Source: Chromera velia (taxonomy: Eukaryota; Sar; Chromeraceae). From it: a DNA stretch of 41,126 nucleotides. The DNA is taken from NCBI GenBank assembly GCA_018398765.1, contig JAHBMJ010005065.1, positions 33,140 to 74,265 on the forward strand, read 5' to 3'. Below the pieces are notes generated by a model. It did no database searches, was not told where the DNA came from, and worked only from the letters and a program-made list of their open reading frames with translations. Shown one piece after another: positions 9,908-20,730 of this stretch (position 1 is the first letter of the stretch; each line of letters begins with the position of its first letter). The position numbers were made by a program, and so were the translations under genes.

Positions 9908-12305
9908 ACTTACTTACTTATTTACTCAATTGTGGTTAAGCCTAGAGTCTCTAAAACTAGAGACAAATGGCAACCCATGCATACAGTTGTAAACAAAAGG
10001 AGCAAACCGCCGCAGCTTAGCCTGCTTCCACATGAATATGAACAACCACGACCCTCCGCAGCCTAGGCTGAAGCTAAAGGCTGAACAACCACACAAGACG
10101 TGCGTGCACTCATTTTAGACAAGCTTCGATCAGTGCACTTACCTTCTTCGGCTTCCGGTCTACAATGAATGAAACGACCTCTCTTACATATGTCTCTTCT
10201 TCCCCGATACCTCTTCCCCCAGCCGCAGCAGTCCATCTTGCTCTACAGACCCTTTCACCGATTCCTGTTCTCTCTTTCACTCTCCCTACCAGCGAATGAA
10301 GTTTGGATCTAAGCTGCTCTGTTCGCACGCACGCAGACAATCGATGCACCGTATCGTCGATCACCTTTTTACCTTCGACTGCAGGACAGTGAATACAGTG
10401 TTCTTCGCAGGATCCACCGTATCTCTTTCCCCCACCAGCACATGCTCGAAGGAGAAAAGTGAAAAGAGAACCACCAGACAAGAGAGAGCGAGGCAGAGTA
10501 CGCAATTGAACTGTGTAACCCTACCCCTTTCTAACCCTCCCCCCTAAAAGCAACATGGCCAGACGCTAGTGCGATCGGTTTTCTATCTGGAAATTACTCA
10601 GTCGGGAGTTGTATAGATAGATGCCACATGAACGTCGGATGAGCCTATGCTTGCCGACGGGTCTTGAAGTTAACCATTCCGACAACCATTCTGAGGTTTC
10701 CTTTTCCCTCGCTTTCTGCCTGAGTGTCCATTTATTCATTCTGTTTCTCCCTCTCTGGCTTTCTTTTCTCAAAAGATCTGGTACGATTGTCTGAAGCATG
10801 CTACTGGCTGAATTGGCCTACACCGGGGTCAGTGATCTATGCCATGCATCCCAGACTGCCCAAGGAACCTCCCTTTCTGTTCTCTTTATGCTTTCTATGA
10901 AACCTCCCAACCGACAAGAAAGGATCTCTCTCATAGGACACACCCCAACCGAAACCAAAGTTGGCACCTTGAAAGAGTTATAGGGTAAACGGAATGTCCA
11001 GCGCACTAATCGAAGCTGCAATGCATTAAGTGCAACGATATCTCTCTGACTTACCGGCAAGGCTTCCAGCGAGTACGTTGCCACCGGCTCTTAGAGCGCC
11101 TGCAGTAAACGAACTTTGCATCGGGGGGACAAAGGACCTAAGGATGAATAAGTGCTTATCACTGCCCCCAAACAGCGTTCAGCACTTTCAAGTCGGTCCC
11201 TGACTGACTTTCGTAGGTCCCCTCCCTCAAATACACGATACCTAAGGTATTTATAGCTCTCTACACGTTCAACTGTCTTCCCTTCAAAAGTCACTTCCCC
11301 TTCTATTTCCCTTCTTGAGCCTGAGAGTGCGAGAAGTTTTGTTTTTTTTAAATTCACTTTCAACCTATGTTCCTGACAATAAGAGGCCAAACGGTCCAAA
11401 CGCCACTGCAGGTCAGAAGAAGAGTGAGCAAAAATAACAAGATCGTCTGCGTAACCTATGCTTTCAAGCAGTAAGTCCGCCAATCTTACCTCCTCAAGAA
11501 TATGGGGTCGCTGCTCCGTTTTTTCACTCTCCTCTCTCCTCTCTCCGCATTCTCCCCCCCTCTGTCTTTCATCCGTATCTGATTCCCCATCCAAGCCATT
11601 AACAGCTTCCCTCCCTTCAACACTCAGAGCAGAATGAATATTATTAATAAACAAAAGAAAAAGAAGAGGAGAAAGTGGATCTCCCTGTTTTACCCCTGCA
11701 CTTTCGGGAAAGACCCAATCCAACCCATCCACCCTTCCCCACATATTCATATACATGGAATGAATTATGCACACGTCCTTCTCGCTGACTCCTTCCTTTC
11801 TAAGTCTGTCAATCATTTTCTTTCTGGGTACTCGGTCAAATACCTTGCTGAAGTCAACAAACGCTGCAAGGAGGGGTCTGTGTCTCTTCTTTGCTGAAGC
11901 CGTGAGAGCATGAAAAGCAGCTATCGCTTCCCTTATACCGACCCCTTTCCTGAAACCCACCTTTCGTTCATCTATATTCGTTGTCTCCCTTAACCGGCCA
12001 TCCATCAACAACGCGAACAACTTTGCCAGAAGGCAGACGATGTATATGCGCCTCCATTCGTCACAAGAGGGAGAGACGTGACCATTCAAATGAAGTTCCA
12101 CTTTTCTGGCCAGAAAGAAAAAAGGAAAAAAAGATTGAAGAAAATGAAAAGAAGAAAACGAGACAGATGAGAAGAGGAAAAGCATAAATGTACCTACGCA
12201 GGGGAGATTCCTTCGAGGCCAGCTGCCTTCTTTGGGTCGATTGCCTTCAGTATCTTCTCACATTTATCGAAAGAGAAGAAAGGTGCTGGGGGGGGAACTG
12301 GTGTT
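9855..12305 (-). mobile_element. Non-LTR (LINE-type) retrotransposon, decayed
   Basis: A reverse transcriptase reading frame on the minus strand is followed by about 210 bp without coding capacity and a tandem (GATT)n array at its 3' side, a tail type seen in several LINE clades. The 5' end is undefined. Coding similarity stops near 12305, although a clean open stretch at 12470-12580 (minus, starting LASDKSVEAFDD) may be a further part. No apurinic endonuclease domain is visible, so the copy is 5' truncated or disrupted. Confidence 0.7.
10110..12305 (-). pseudogene. LINE reverse transcriptase ORF with in-frame stops
   Basis: The upstream piece (12305 to about 12196) reads KILKAIDPKKAAGLEGISPA, the RT0/RT1 'GPDGI' region. 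From about 12118 the frame continues through WRRIYIVCLLAKLFALLMDGRL, FVDFSKVFDRVPRKKM, AGVKQGDPLSPLLF and the catalytic YADD of an RVT_1 domain, then a thumb-like segment. The frame from 12118 to 10110 never shifts, but TAA at 11091 and TAG at 10818 and 10566 interrupt it. Near the end CEEHCIHCP with a following His gives a Cys/His cluster, as found at the C-terminus of many LINE ORF2 proteins. About 80 bp between the two pieces begins GTAGGT and ends in a pyrimidine tract plus CAG, and joining there keeps the frame. The copy is probably inactive. Confidence 0.8.
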
Positions 12306-12990
12306 TCATCCTTCTTTTAAGGCTTACATACCATCATTAACATACCTTCTATATAACATAAATTCACATACCATCATTACAACAGTCCGAGTCCTAGCAA
12401 CAGTCTCAGCAGTTTGCCCCCCCCCCCCTCTCCCTGCCCCTTCTGTCAGACTCAGAAAGGAGTCTCTCTGAACTCCAGGCCGATGCTCTTTAGGTATTCA
12501 ACTGCCATCTCTCCATCCAACTCATCATCGAATGCCTCCACTGACTTATCAGACGCAAGGTCGAGTCCTTGCAGGCCCAAAATCTATGTCTGTCTTCTGT
12601 GGTGCCCAGCGTCTTCTGTGTCTGTCTTCTTCTCAGGGTAAACCTGGTCGTAGAGAGAGAACCCCCGCTAAATAAATAAATAAATAAATTGATATTTTTA
12701 TCATTTCATCAATCAATTTTTTGTACATGCATTTTTTTTTTACATACAGCTCTTTTTTTACTTTTTTTTTCTTATGAACTGTGAGGAGTTAAATGAATTA
12801 ACCTTTAATAAAGAGTTAGAAGCTTAAACTGATAATACAAAGCTTCTCATTGAATGAAGTTCTCAAGCTACAGTTCTTGCAAGTTGCAAACTAATCACAA
12901 AGCTGCGATCATGAATCCGTTTGATCGTGATAGCTTTAATAGCTTAGTAGTTCTTCCACTTCATGCAGAAGGCCGTAAGAAACGAAGACA

Positions 12991-12992
<2 letters not shown>
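12306..12992. other. No supportable gene; AT-rich DNA and repeats
   Basis: It contains an accatcatta-type AT-rich repeat, a (TAAA)n run near 12670, poly-T runs, and at 12808-12838 the second copy of the segment seen at 7306-7337. The stretch 12470-12580 is open on the minus strand and may belong to the LINE. Confidence 0.4.
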
Positions 12993-13030
<38 letters not shown>

Positions 13031-14225
13031 CATTCATTCATTCATTCATTCATTCATTCATTTACTTTCTCACAATGACTCATTCGCTTACTCGCTCCTT
13101 CACTCCCTCATTCATTCATTCATTCATTGATTCATTCATTCATTCGCTCACTCATTCACCCTGCTCATTCACTCACTCACTCACTCAATGACATTTGATA
13201 ATTTACTCACTCACTCGCTCACTGAGTCTCATTCGATCACTCGCGCACTCACTTCTTCACTCACTCCGGGGCCCACAATTACGCCTAGCACTTACGCACT
13301 CACCGCGCCCACTCACTCACTCACTCATTCATTCATTCACCCGCTCCGGGCCCTCATTCACTCCCTCACTCACCCACCCACCCACCCTCACTCATTCACT
13401 CACTCCCTCCCTCCCTCCCTCCCTCCCACACTCACTCAATCTCCTTCACTCATTTATCCATTTACTCACTCAATCAATCATTCACACACTCACTCACCCA
13501 CCCGCACTCACTCGCTTACTTACCCACCTTCACTCACTCACCCACCCGCACTCACTCATTCATTCACCCATTCACTCATTCGATCATTAATTCACTCACC
13601 CACTCACTTCTTCACTCACTCCCACACTGACGCACTCACCGCACTCACTCACTCGCCGACTCATTCATTCATTCATTCATTCATTGATTCATTGATTCAT
13701 TCATTCATTCATTCATTCACCCACTCACTCACCCACGCTCACTCAATGTTCACTCACCCACACTCACTCACCAAGCTCACTCACTCACTAGCTCACGCAC
13801 TAGCTCACTCACTCCCTCACTCACTCACTCACTCACTCACTGATTTTAGGGGACGGAAACGTATACATGTCGGCGTCTTAATTGGCCGTCTCCATGCAAG
13901 CTAGACTCTGGGTAAGACCTCACACGTCCAAACTTTAAATTTGAGATAATTTGAGCACTGCCTTCTGAATCAAGTTCTGACCGCGTCCAAAAAGACAGAC
14001 TCGCGTCCATTACGCCACTCATTCCAGTGGAAAGTGCCTGCACGCTGATCTGATAAAAGCATTGCTCACTCCCTCTTTCACCCATCCACTCACTCACTCA
14101 CTCACTCACTCACTCATTCATTCATTCATTCACTCACTCACTCACTCACTCACTCACTCACTCACTCACCCATTCTGACACTCATGTCTCCATCCATCTA
14201 TTCATTCATTCATTCATTCGTTCAT
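12993..14225. repeat. Long TCAC/TTCA tetranucleotide array
   Basis: A (CT)n run is followed by hundreds of bases of TCAC, TCAT and TCCC tetramers (12993-13845), then about 235 bp of unique DNA (13850-14085), then more TCAC/TTCA units to about 14225. The long open frames through it (Thr-His-Ser-Leu repeats) simply reflect the absence of stops in this repeat and are not genes. Confidence 0.9.
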
Positions 14226-15007
14226 TTATCTACCCCTGCTGGCCTACGCAGACAGTCACTTTGTCAGGCAGGCATTCAGGCACGCACACACATGCAGCCA
14301 CATGCGAGAACGGGCAGGCACAACCACACATCTCATGTCTATCTCCGTCTCGAGCACGCTTTCTCTTTGTGAAGGCGTGTGTGCTGGTCGCGGCTATGGC
14401 TAGGTCAAAAGATTAGCGGGAGCTCAACAAGATCGCACATCATCGGTTGCCTATGGTTGGCTCCTTTGGCTTATCGCTCCGGGAGTTAATGCAACCACTA
14501 CTTGTTGTTCAGTTCATCGCCCCTGGTGCGATTTGAACTCATCACAGCACGTTCTGGCTTTCGTTCCTCACTTAAAGGTCCGATGAAGAGAACGACCCTG
14601 ACTCATCTACTTCATTCTATAGGAGTTGAACGTAGCAGAGCTAGGGCTACAGAGAATGGGAGGAGACGGATGGAGACGGCTCTCGCAACTGCATGCATGG
14701 CAGTAATCCGGCGGCGGCGCGCGTCCTCGCTCCTTCGGCACGCGCGGTCCGGCCTTTGGCCCGGAACGGGCCTAACGCCCGGAACGGGCCTAACAGATAG
14801 AGACCACTAGCTGTCAGACCAGCCTCTTCAACTTACCCAGGCTCTTGGGGATCTTTGGGGGTACCCCTACGAGGTTATAGGAGGTCTTCTACGTGCTCTG
14901 CACTGCACTACTAGAGCTGCACGTCCACTCGAGATCAGACTGTGCGGTCACAATTAGGGTCAGACAGGTCGACTGAAGCGGTGTTGCACGATACACAGCT
15001 ATACAGG
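14226..15007. other. No supportable gene; upstream of the UBC-like gene
   Basis: This segment is of mixed composition. It includes a tandem 17-bp duplication (cccggaacgggcctaac, 14759-14794), a GC-rich patch before it, and TGCATGCA near 14690. It probably holds the promoter or further 5' exons of the gene starting at 15008, but none can be fixed. Confidence 0.4.
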
Positions 15008-16521
15008 ATGCAAGGCGAACTCCATGTCAATTTGCTCACTGCTCGCCTCAAAGCAGAGTACCTGAAAATAAACTCAACGATTACCGGCGTACGTTTGGAC
15101 AAAGAGAATCTGTCTGTCATGTTCAATGTTCGGAGCAAGAACATTAACCAGCAGTTTTCGCTTTTTAGGGAGGGGCAGCTGCGCGAAGGAATCACCTCCG
15201 ACCCGATACCTGCTGGTACCTCCATTCCATCAGAAGCAGCAGCCAAGGCAGCCCTTCAATCTCTAATCACCGCACAAAGAATTCCACAAAAGGAAGCGGA
15301 GTTTGGGATCAAGGTGGCTGTTGCGTTTGCGAATATCGTCACGAAGAACTGGAGTGATCTCGAGTCAAGCTCCTTCACAACACAGCACATGCTGTCGGAA
15401 GCCCTCGCACAGGCGGTCAGTCTTGTCTGTAGTTATTTGTCTCGTGTCTCCCTTCTTTTTGAAATCGTGGATTAATATGGATACTGCCGCCCCAAGGCTT
15501 TTTTCAACTTGTGTGCTTCGTGCAACCAAATCGTTGGTGATTCTTGCGTTCTTTCTCTCAGGTGGTGTGCTTTGCTTGCCTATGTCTTGACAGTCTGAAT
15601 CATCAGTTATTACCGACAGTGGCCTCCACTGCATCCTAGACGATTCCATCGCAACTTTCGTCTTTTTGGAGCCCTGCCAATTTTTCCTCTCCAGACTCGG
15701 GGAATTTCCCTAGAAGGGTTACCCTCCTTCTAACAAGCCCCCTTTCCGCCGACGCCTGTTATGTCATCCCTTTGAATCAGATGTCTTCTTCTCCCGATGT
15801 GCAGAGAAAGGCAGACAACGAGACAGCCAACCCTTCCACGCGGAACTTCAGAGCGAGTCGATCGACCCATGCACCTCTGCATTTGCAGGGTGAAGAAGAG
15901 GAAAAAGAAGAATCGGACGTGGGAGCAGGTTAGTTGGTTCGTTGGGTGGGTGCAAGGAGTTAGGGCCTGGAATGGTGAGAGGGGCATAAGTGCCTGGCAG
16001 AAAGAAAAGTTTTTTTTCCAGCAACGCACATCTATCCCTGACGGTCCCATCACTTTCCCTCCTCAGATCGAGCCGGCCGACTGAGTATAAACATCTGACT
16101 GCCTGTTAGTGACTGCATGCATGCCTGATATCTGCCTGCAGGATCTACACAGACACGCGCACCGGTTCCCCGAGTTGTTCAAGGGGTGGCCTTGCTGAAT
16201 AATGAACTCGGTGAACTGATGTCCGAGGGACGTGCACTAGGGGATCCAGACTGCTACAAGTGGAGGCTTTTTCTGCGGACGGGGGACTTCGAAAAAGGCT
16301 GTCGCCTGAGCGAACAGCTCCGGCAGCTTGACAAGGTCAGTCAAAGGACTCCCAATCGCACTTAGTCTAGCTTACCTGTTTCTTGATGGTTTCTTTCTTA
16401 GCTTTGCCATGCTTTGCCACCAGACCAAACAAAGGAGGCGTGTTGAAGGCCCTGTTCCAATTTCGAAATTCTCTTTCTCCTTGCACGCACACACACACAC
16501 ACACGCACACTCACACACACA

Positions 16522-16610
<89 letters not shown>

Positions 16611-16611
16611 C

Positions 16612-16690
<79 letters not shown>

Positions 16691-16699
16691 TCACTCACA

Positions 16700-16730
<31 letters not shown>

Positions 16731-17055
16731 TCACTCACTCACTCGCACACACATACACACACACATACGTGCACACACACACAGTGACTCACTCACTCAC
16801 ACATACACACACACACACTCACTCACACATACACACACATACACTCACTCACACACACATACACACACACACACACTCACTCACTCACTCACTCACACAC
16901 ATATATATATACACACACACACACACACTCACTCCTTTACACACACATACACACACACACACACACTCACTCACTCACACACACATACAGACACACACAT
17001 ACACACACACATACATACACACACACACACATACACACACATACACACACATACA

Positions 17056-17099
<44 letters not shown>

Positions 17100-18251
17100 C
17101 ACTCACACACACATACACATACATACACACACACACACATACACACACACACACACCCACACACACACACACACACACACCCTCACACACACCCACCCAC
17201 ACACCCACACACACCCCACACACACATACAGACACGCGCGCGCGTATTCGCCGCACCTTCGCATACGCACACACATGCACATACACACACGCACTGGCAC
17301 ACGCACACACATGCACACACCCGCACCCCGAGCCCCACACCCAAACCCACCCACCTCTTAGTGACTCTTCTTGACGACATCGTACTGCGGTGATTGTGAT
17401 CTTAACTTTAGCTGCCTACCTGATTCTATCAGCGCCATGCGGTGTTACGAATTTCAAAGTCTACATTCTTGTGTGCGTAACCGCGTATTAACAGCGTACA
17501 AACGTATTTGCACTCAATTTGGTGCGTGCAGGGATACGGTTACAGCTTCATCGAGGCCATTTTGGACTTTAACTTCCATCTACACCCATTTTACCCCCCC
17601 CAGCTGACGGTGGTGCGGCCCGAGCTCGTTTTTAATGACTCTCTGGAAGGGTTGGATGCGTTGCAGGCTCTGGCTTGCCTGCCAATTCTTCGGTTCGTCC
17701 GCCTGATTTCACTTTCGGGGGTGTTTTTGACTCTTTGTTTGTTTTCTCCTTTCATTCTTCTATTGTGTTTGCAATAGCCGTCGATTTCTCTGTTCAAAAT
17801 CTCCCTCTCTGTATGTCCCTTGCTCTTTCATACACAGAGCCTCCCAATCTCTTCTCTCTCTTTCTCTTCTTCTTCTTCCTCTTCTGCTTCTTCCTGTGAG
17901 CCTCGCATTCTGTTCCAGCCATGTCGCGCGCAAAAACGGTGCGACGTACGTTTCTTTCCTCTATATACAGATGGAGTGTGAGAATGTGCCATTCATGACA
18001 TCCATCGATATCCATCGCTATTTGTTTTTCTACTTTTAGTCAAGTATAAAAAGTATTGATGTCTCTTGTTTTCTCATATCATGATCTTTCTGTCCTGCTG
18101 CCTGAGTGCAGCTTCGAGAACTGGAAGCCGACGACAACTGTGCGGACCATCATGAAGGAGATCGCTGGTACCCTTGAGAAATACTTCCACGTCGACGTTT
18201 CAGCAGAGAGAAATGACAGGTCCGTTCCCTTGTGTGTGCGTGTGTGTGTGG

Positions 18252-18290
<39 letters not shown>

Positions 18291-20730
18291 TGTGTATGTG
18301 TGTGGGCGTGTGTGGGGGTCGGTGGGTGGGTAGGTGTGTGTGGGTGTGGGTGTGTAGGTGTGTGTGGGTGTGTGGGTGTGTGTGTGTATTTGAGTGTGGG
18401 AGAGAGAGAGTGACTGAGTAAGTTTGCCTTCAACTTAGGCTTCAAGTGACAGCAAAAGGTGAGTGCATCGACAGAAAGAGAGCGGGAAAGGGGAAATGGA
18501 AAAGTGCACACAGCACAACACCAGCAAGTGGGAAAGAAAAAAACGGGACACGAAAAGGAAAAATGTTGTTCAGGTTTGTCTCTAAGTCTTGCACCCCGTG
18601 ACGGTCGGCATGCAAAGTTTCTCCATTCATCTTCTTTTCCTGTATGTGAGATTGCAGACATGTTCACTGAACTGGTCACTGAATATATACTCGAATCCGA
18701 AACACTACGGAAACGACTGCTCCCTTTTCCTTTGTGCAGAACCAGATTTGCTGACGGGGTCGCTCACCCGCTCAGGCATCTGCTGGGACATCTGTCATGG
18801 ACGTCATGCTCCCCGCTGCCTTCCTACGAGCGCCTCTATGAGCCTTTTGCATCAGACCAGCCCAGCCCGAATGGACCACAGTCTCTCAAGCTGGAGGCAG
18901 CTCGGCCAAGTACGATGGTCTTTGAGTCTGCGAGAAATTCTCACATCATCGGGCAGATTCACAAGATTTGTGATTGTCTTCAGGTCAGTCGTTCACGAAA
19001 CTTGCTTATTTAATCGACAGGGTGGGGAACACAGAAGTTCCCGGCTATTTTGGACCATGCATGCAAGGAAGAATCAGCGGAGGTTAATTCAACTGGAAGA
19101 TCGAGTTGTGTGTAGTCTTCTTCTCCGTCTCTCTTTGTGCCTTTGTGCGAGAGCCCCGACTCTCCGCATGCCGTCGGGCCCCTGCCTTCCCTGACTTCCC
19201 TTTGCAATGCATTCCTTCTTAGAGTACAGGACTGTGTAGGTAGTTTCTTTTCTTTTTGTTTTGCTGTCTCTTGTGCTTCATCTATATCCCTTTCTCTTTC
19301 TGGTGATGTGAATCTGCATGCAGGCCTTTGAGACGGGGTGGGCCCAGAAACAGTCTTGCGTGCACATGCCGAGCTCCATGCACCCCTCCCGTGAAGACAT
19401 GGGCGTCAAGGTTATCCAGGCATTGATTGACGCCGAATCGGATGAGAAGATGAAGGACTTTCTGTCAGAGTTTTTGCCAAATGAGGGGGGGGAGGAAGAG
19501 GGGGAGGAGGCGGAGGAGGAGAGTTGCGAAAAAGACGGGGAAGGGATCTCCGAAATGTCCCCCCCAGAGGCGTTCTCGCTTTCCGTTCCTCCTCGGGAAG
19601 ATGTTGTGCAGTGGCTTGCACATTCCTGTCTGTCTGTTCTGTTCGTGAGAGAATTCAAAAAGTCCTTTACGGAGGTTCTCAAGACGGTCGAATTCAATGC
19701 AGCCCTCGTGTCGCTGTTGGAACAGTGCTTCCGAGTCGATGAGTCCGTCTTTTCCCAATTTCACAATGCCGATGCGTTCATCGATGCACTTCAAAACCTG
19801 GTTGAGGGTTCAAAGGAGTACCTGGGTACGATGGTCGACCTTGCTGAAGAGCCTGAGCAGAAAATGCCAAAGGGCGTGAGCGCACCCATCGTGTCGTCTC
19901 ACGATGCCGCGTCTGCTAGCTCGTCTGCTTCACAGGGGAGAATCAGAGCCAGAGAGGTGGCTGTCGAAGACGTGGAGGCTGAACGTGAAGCGAAGAACAC
20001 ACAAAGAGCGCGCCAGCTGGCGGCCCAGATCGTCCAAATCACTCCAAGCATCATGGAGAGGACCAAGCAACTCATTCCAGTCCAGGTCAGTCGCTTTGCT
20101 CACGTTGGTTGGTTTGTTGCATGCTGCTGTGTAGGGAAATGACTGTTTCGTGCAGTCTATATGTACAAAAGAGACAGAAACAAAACAGATTGGCGTCCTG
20201 CTTGTTTGAAGTTCGCGTCGTTTCGTCGTTTTGTTCTGTCATGAAAACAAGGCTTAGCGTGAAAAAGAGCGAGAGGGAAAAGTCTGCATATATGCAACGA
20301 ATTGCCAGAAAAGATGGCAAAGGAACAGTCCATCTTTGTCCTGCTCTTTTTGTTCCTGTGAAGCCACTCCATCCCTGCCGGCCGTGGAACTCTTTTGAGA
20401 AGCTGCCTGTGAGAGCAGACGCACGTTCCCGCACGTTCTTGGGCAAATTTGAATCAACAGAAACTCAAGCAGACCAAATTTCTATCCCGTCGGAATCTTC
20501 TTTGTGATTTTTGCAGGCTGATCTTGAAGGCGCGCACAACCGCAAAAGGGACAGAAAAACTTCTCTTCAACGAGAAAGCAGGTCAGGAGATTGAAAGTTT
20601 GTGTTTCCGAAGGAATTGTGTACGAGTTTTCACCTTTTACAGTGAGACATCTCGCCGGCAGGAGTTAGATCCAATCGATCTGTACGTGCAGACCATCACA
20701 CGACCATCTCCCTTCAATGTGTCATGTTAA
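15008..20730 (+). CDS. E2/UBC-like fold protein, BIRC6-related architecture, nine exons
   Basis: Exons 15008-15415, 15805-15928, 16142-16335, 17532-17692, 18112-18219, 18740-18983, 19324-20085, 20517-20581 and 20643-20730 join in phase throughout to give 717 residues. Residues about 188-330 look like a ubiquitin-conjugating fold: helix 1, [11 protein letters not shown], the strand and loop [16 protein letters not shown], then ACLPIL with Cys291 nine residues before Trp300 of [13 protein letters not shown]. The Cys-to-Trp spacing matches the active site of E2 enzymes, but the HPN motif is absent. A segment NDRTRFADG...[11 protein letters not shown], a GTGYG-like segment and a helical region (residues about 380-600, with an acidic insert) follow the order I recall N-terminal to the catalytic UBC domain of BIRC6-like proteins. 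That final catalytic domain is not found; the protein ends PFNVSC. Catalytic activity is unproven, and more 5' exons may exist. Confidence 0.65.
16485..17230 (+). repeat. (AC)n microsatellite of about 740 bp in intron 3
   Basis: Nearly pure CA repeats with CATA, CTCA and CCCA interruptions fill most of the intron between the exons ending at 16335 and starting at 17532. Apparent His-Thr open frames here are repeat translations only. Confidence 0.95.
18230..18400 (+). repeat. (GT)n microsatellite in intron 5
   Basis: GT repeats with GGGT variants lie just after the exon ending at 18219. The tract is complementary in sequence to the (AC)n tract of intron 3 of the same gene, with exons 4 and 5 between them. 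Confidence 0.95.

Noticed and set aside
13188-13904. Long plus-strand open frame of Thr-His-Ser-Leu repeats
   Set aside because: It is a translation of the TCAC/TTCA tetranucleotide array, with comparable open frames in other phases.
12993-14225. CRISPR-like regularly spaced repeats
   Set aside because: The units are simple tetranucleotides without unique spacers, and the window is eukaryotic.
14516-14590. tRNA-like B-box on the minus strand (gagttcaaatcgcacc)
   Set aside because: The T-stem does not pair properly and no convincing A-box, anticodon arm or acceptor stem is found.
16328-17374. Long open frames of His-Thr (plus) and Val-Cys (minus)
   Set aside because: They are created by the (AC)n microsatellite inside an intron of the UBC-like gene.
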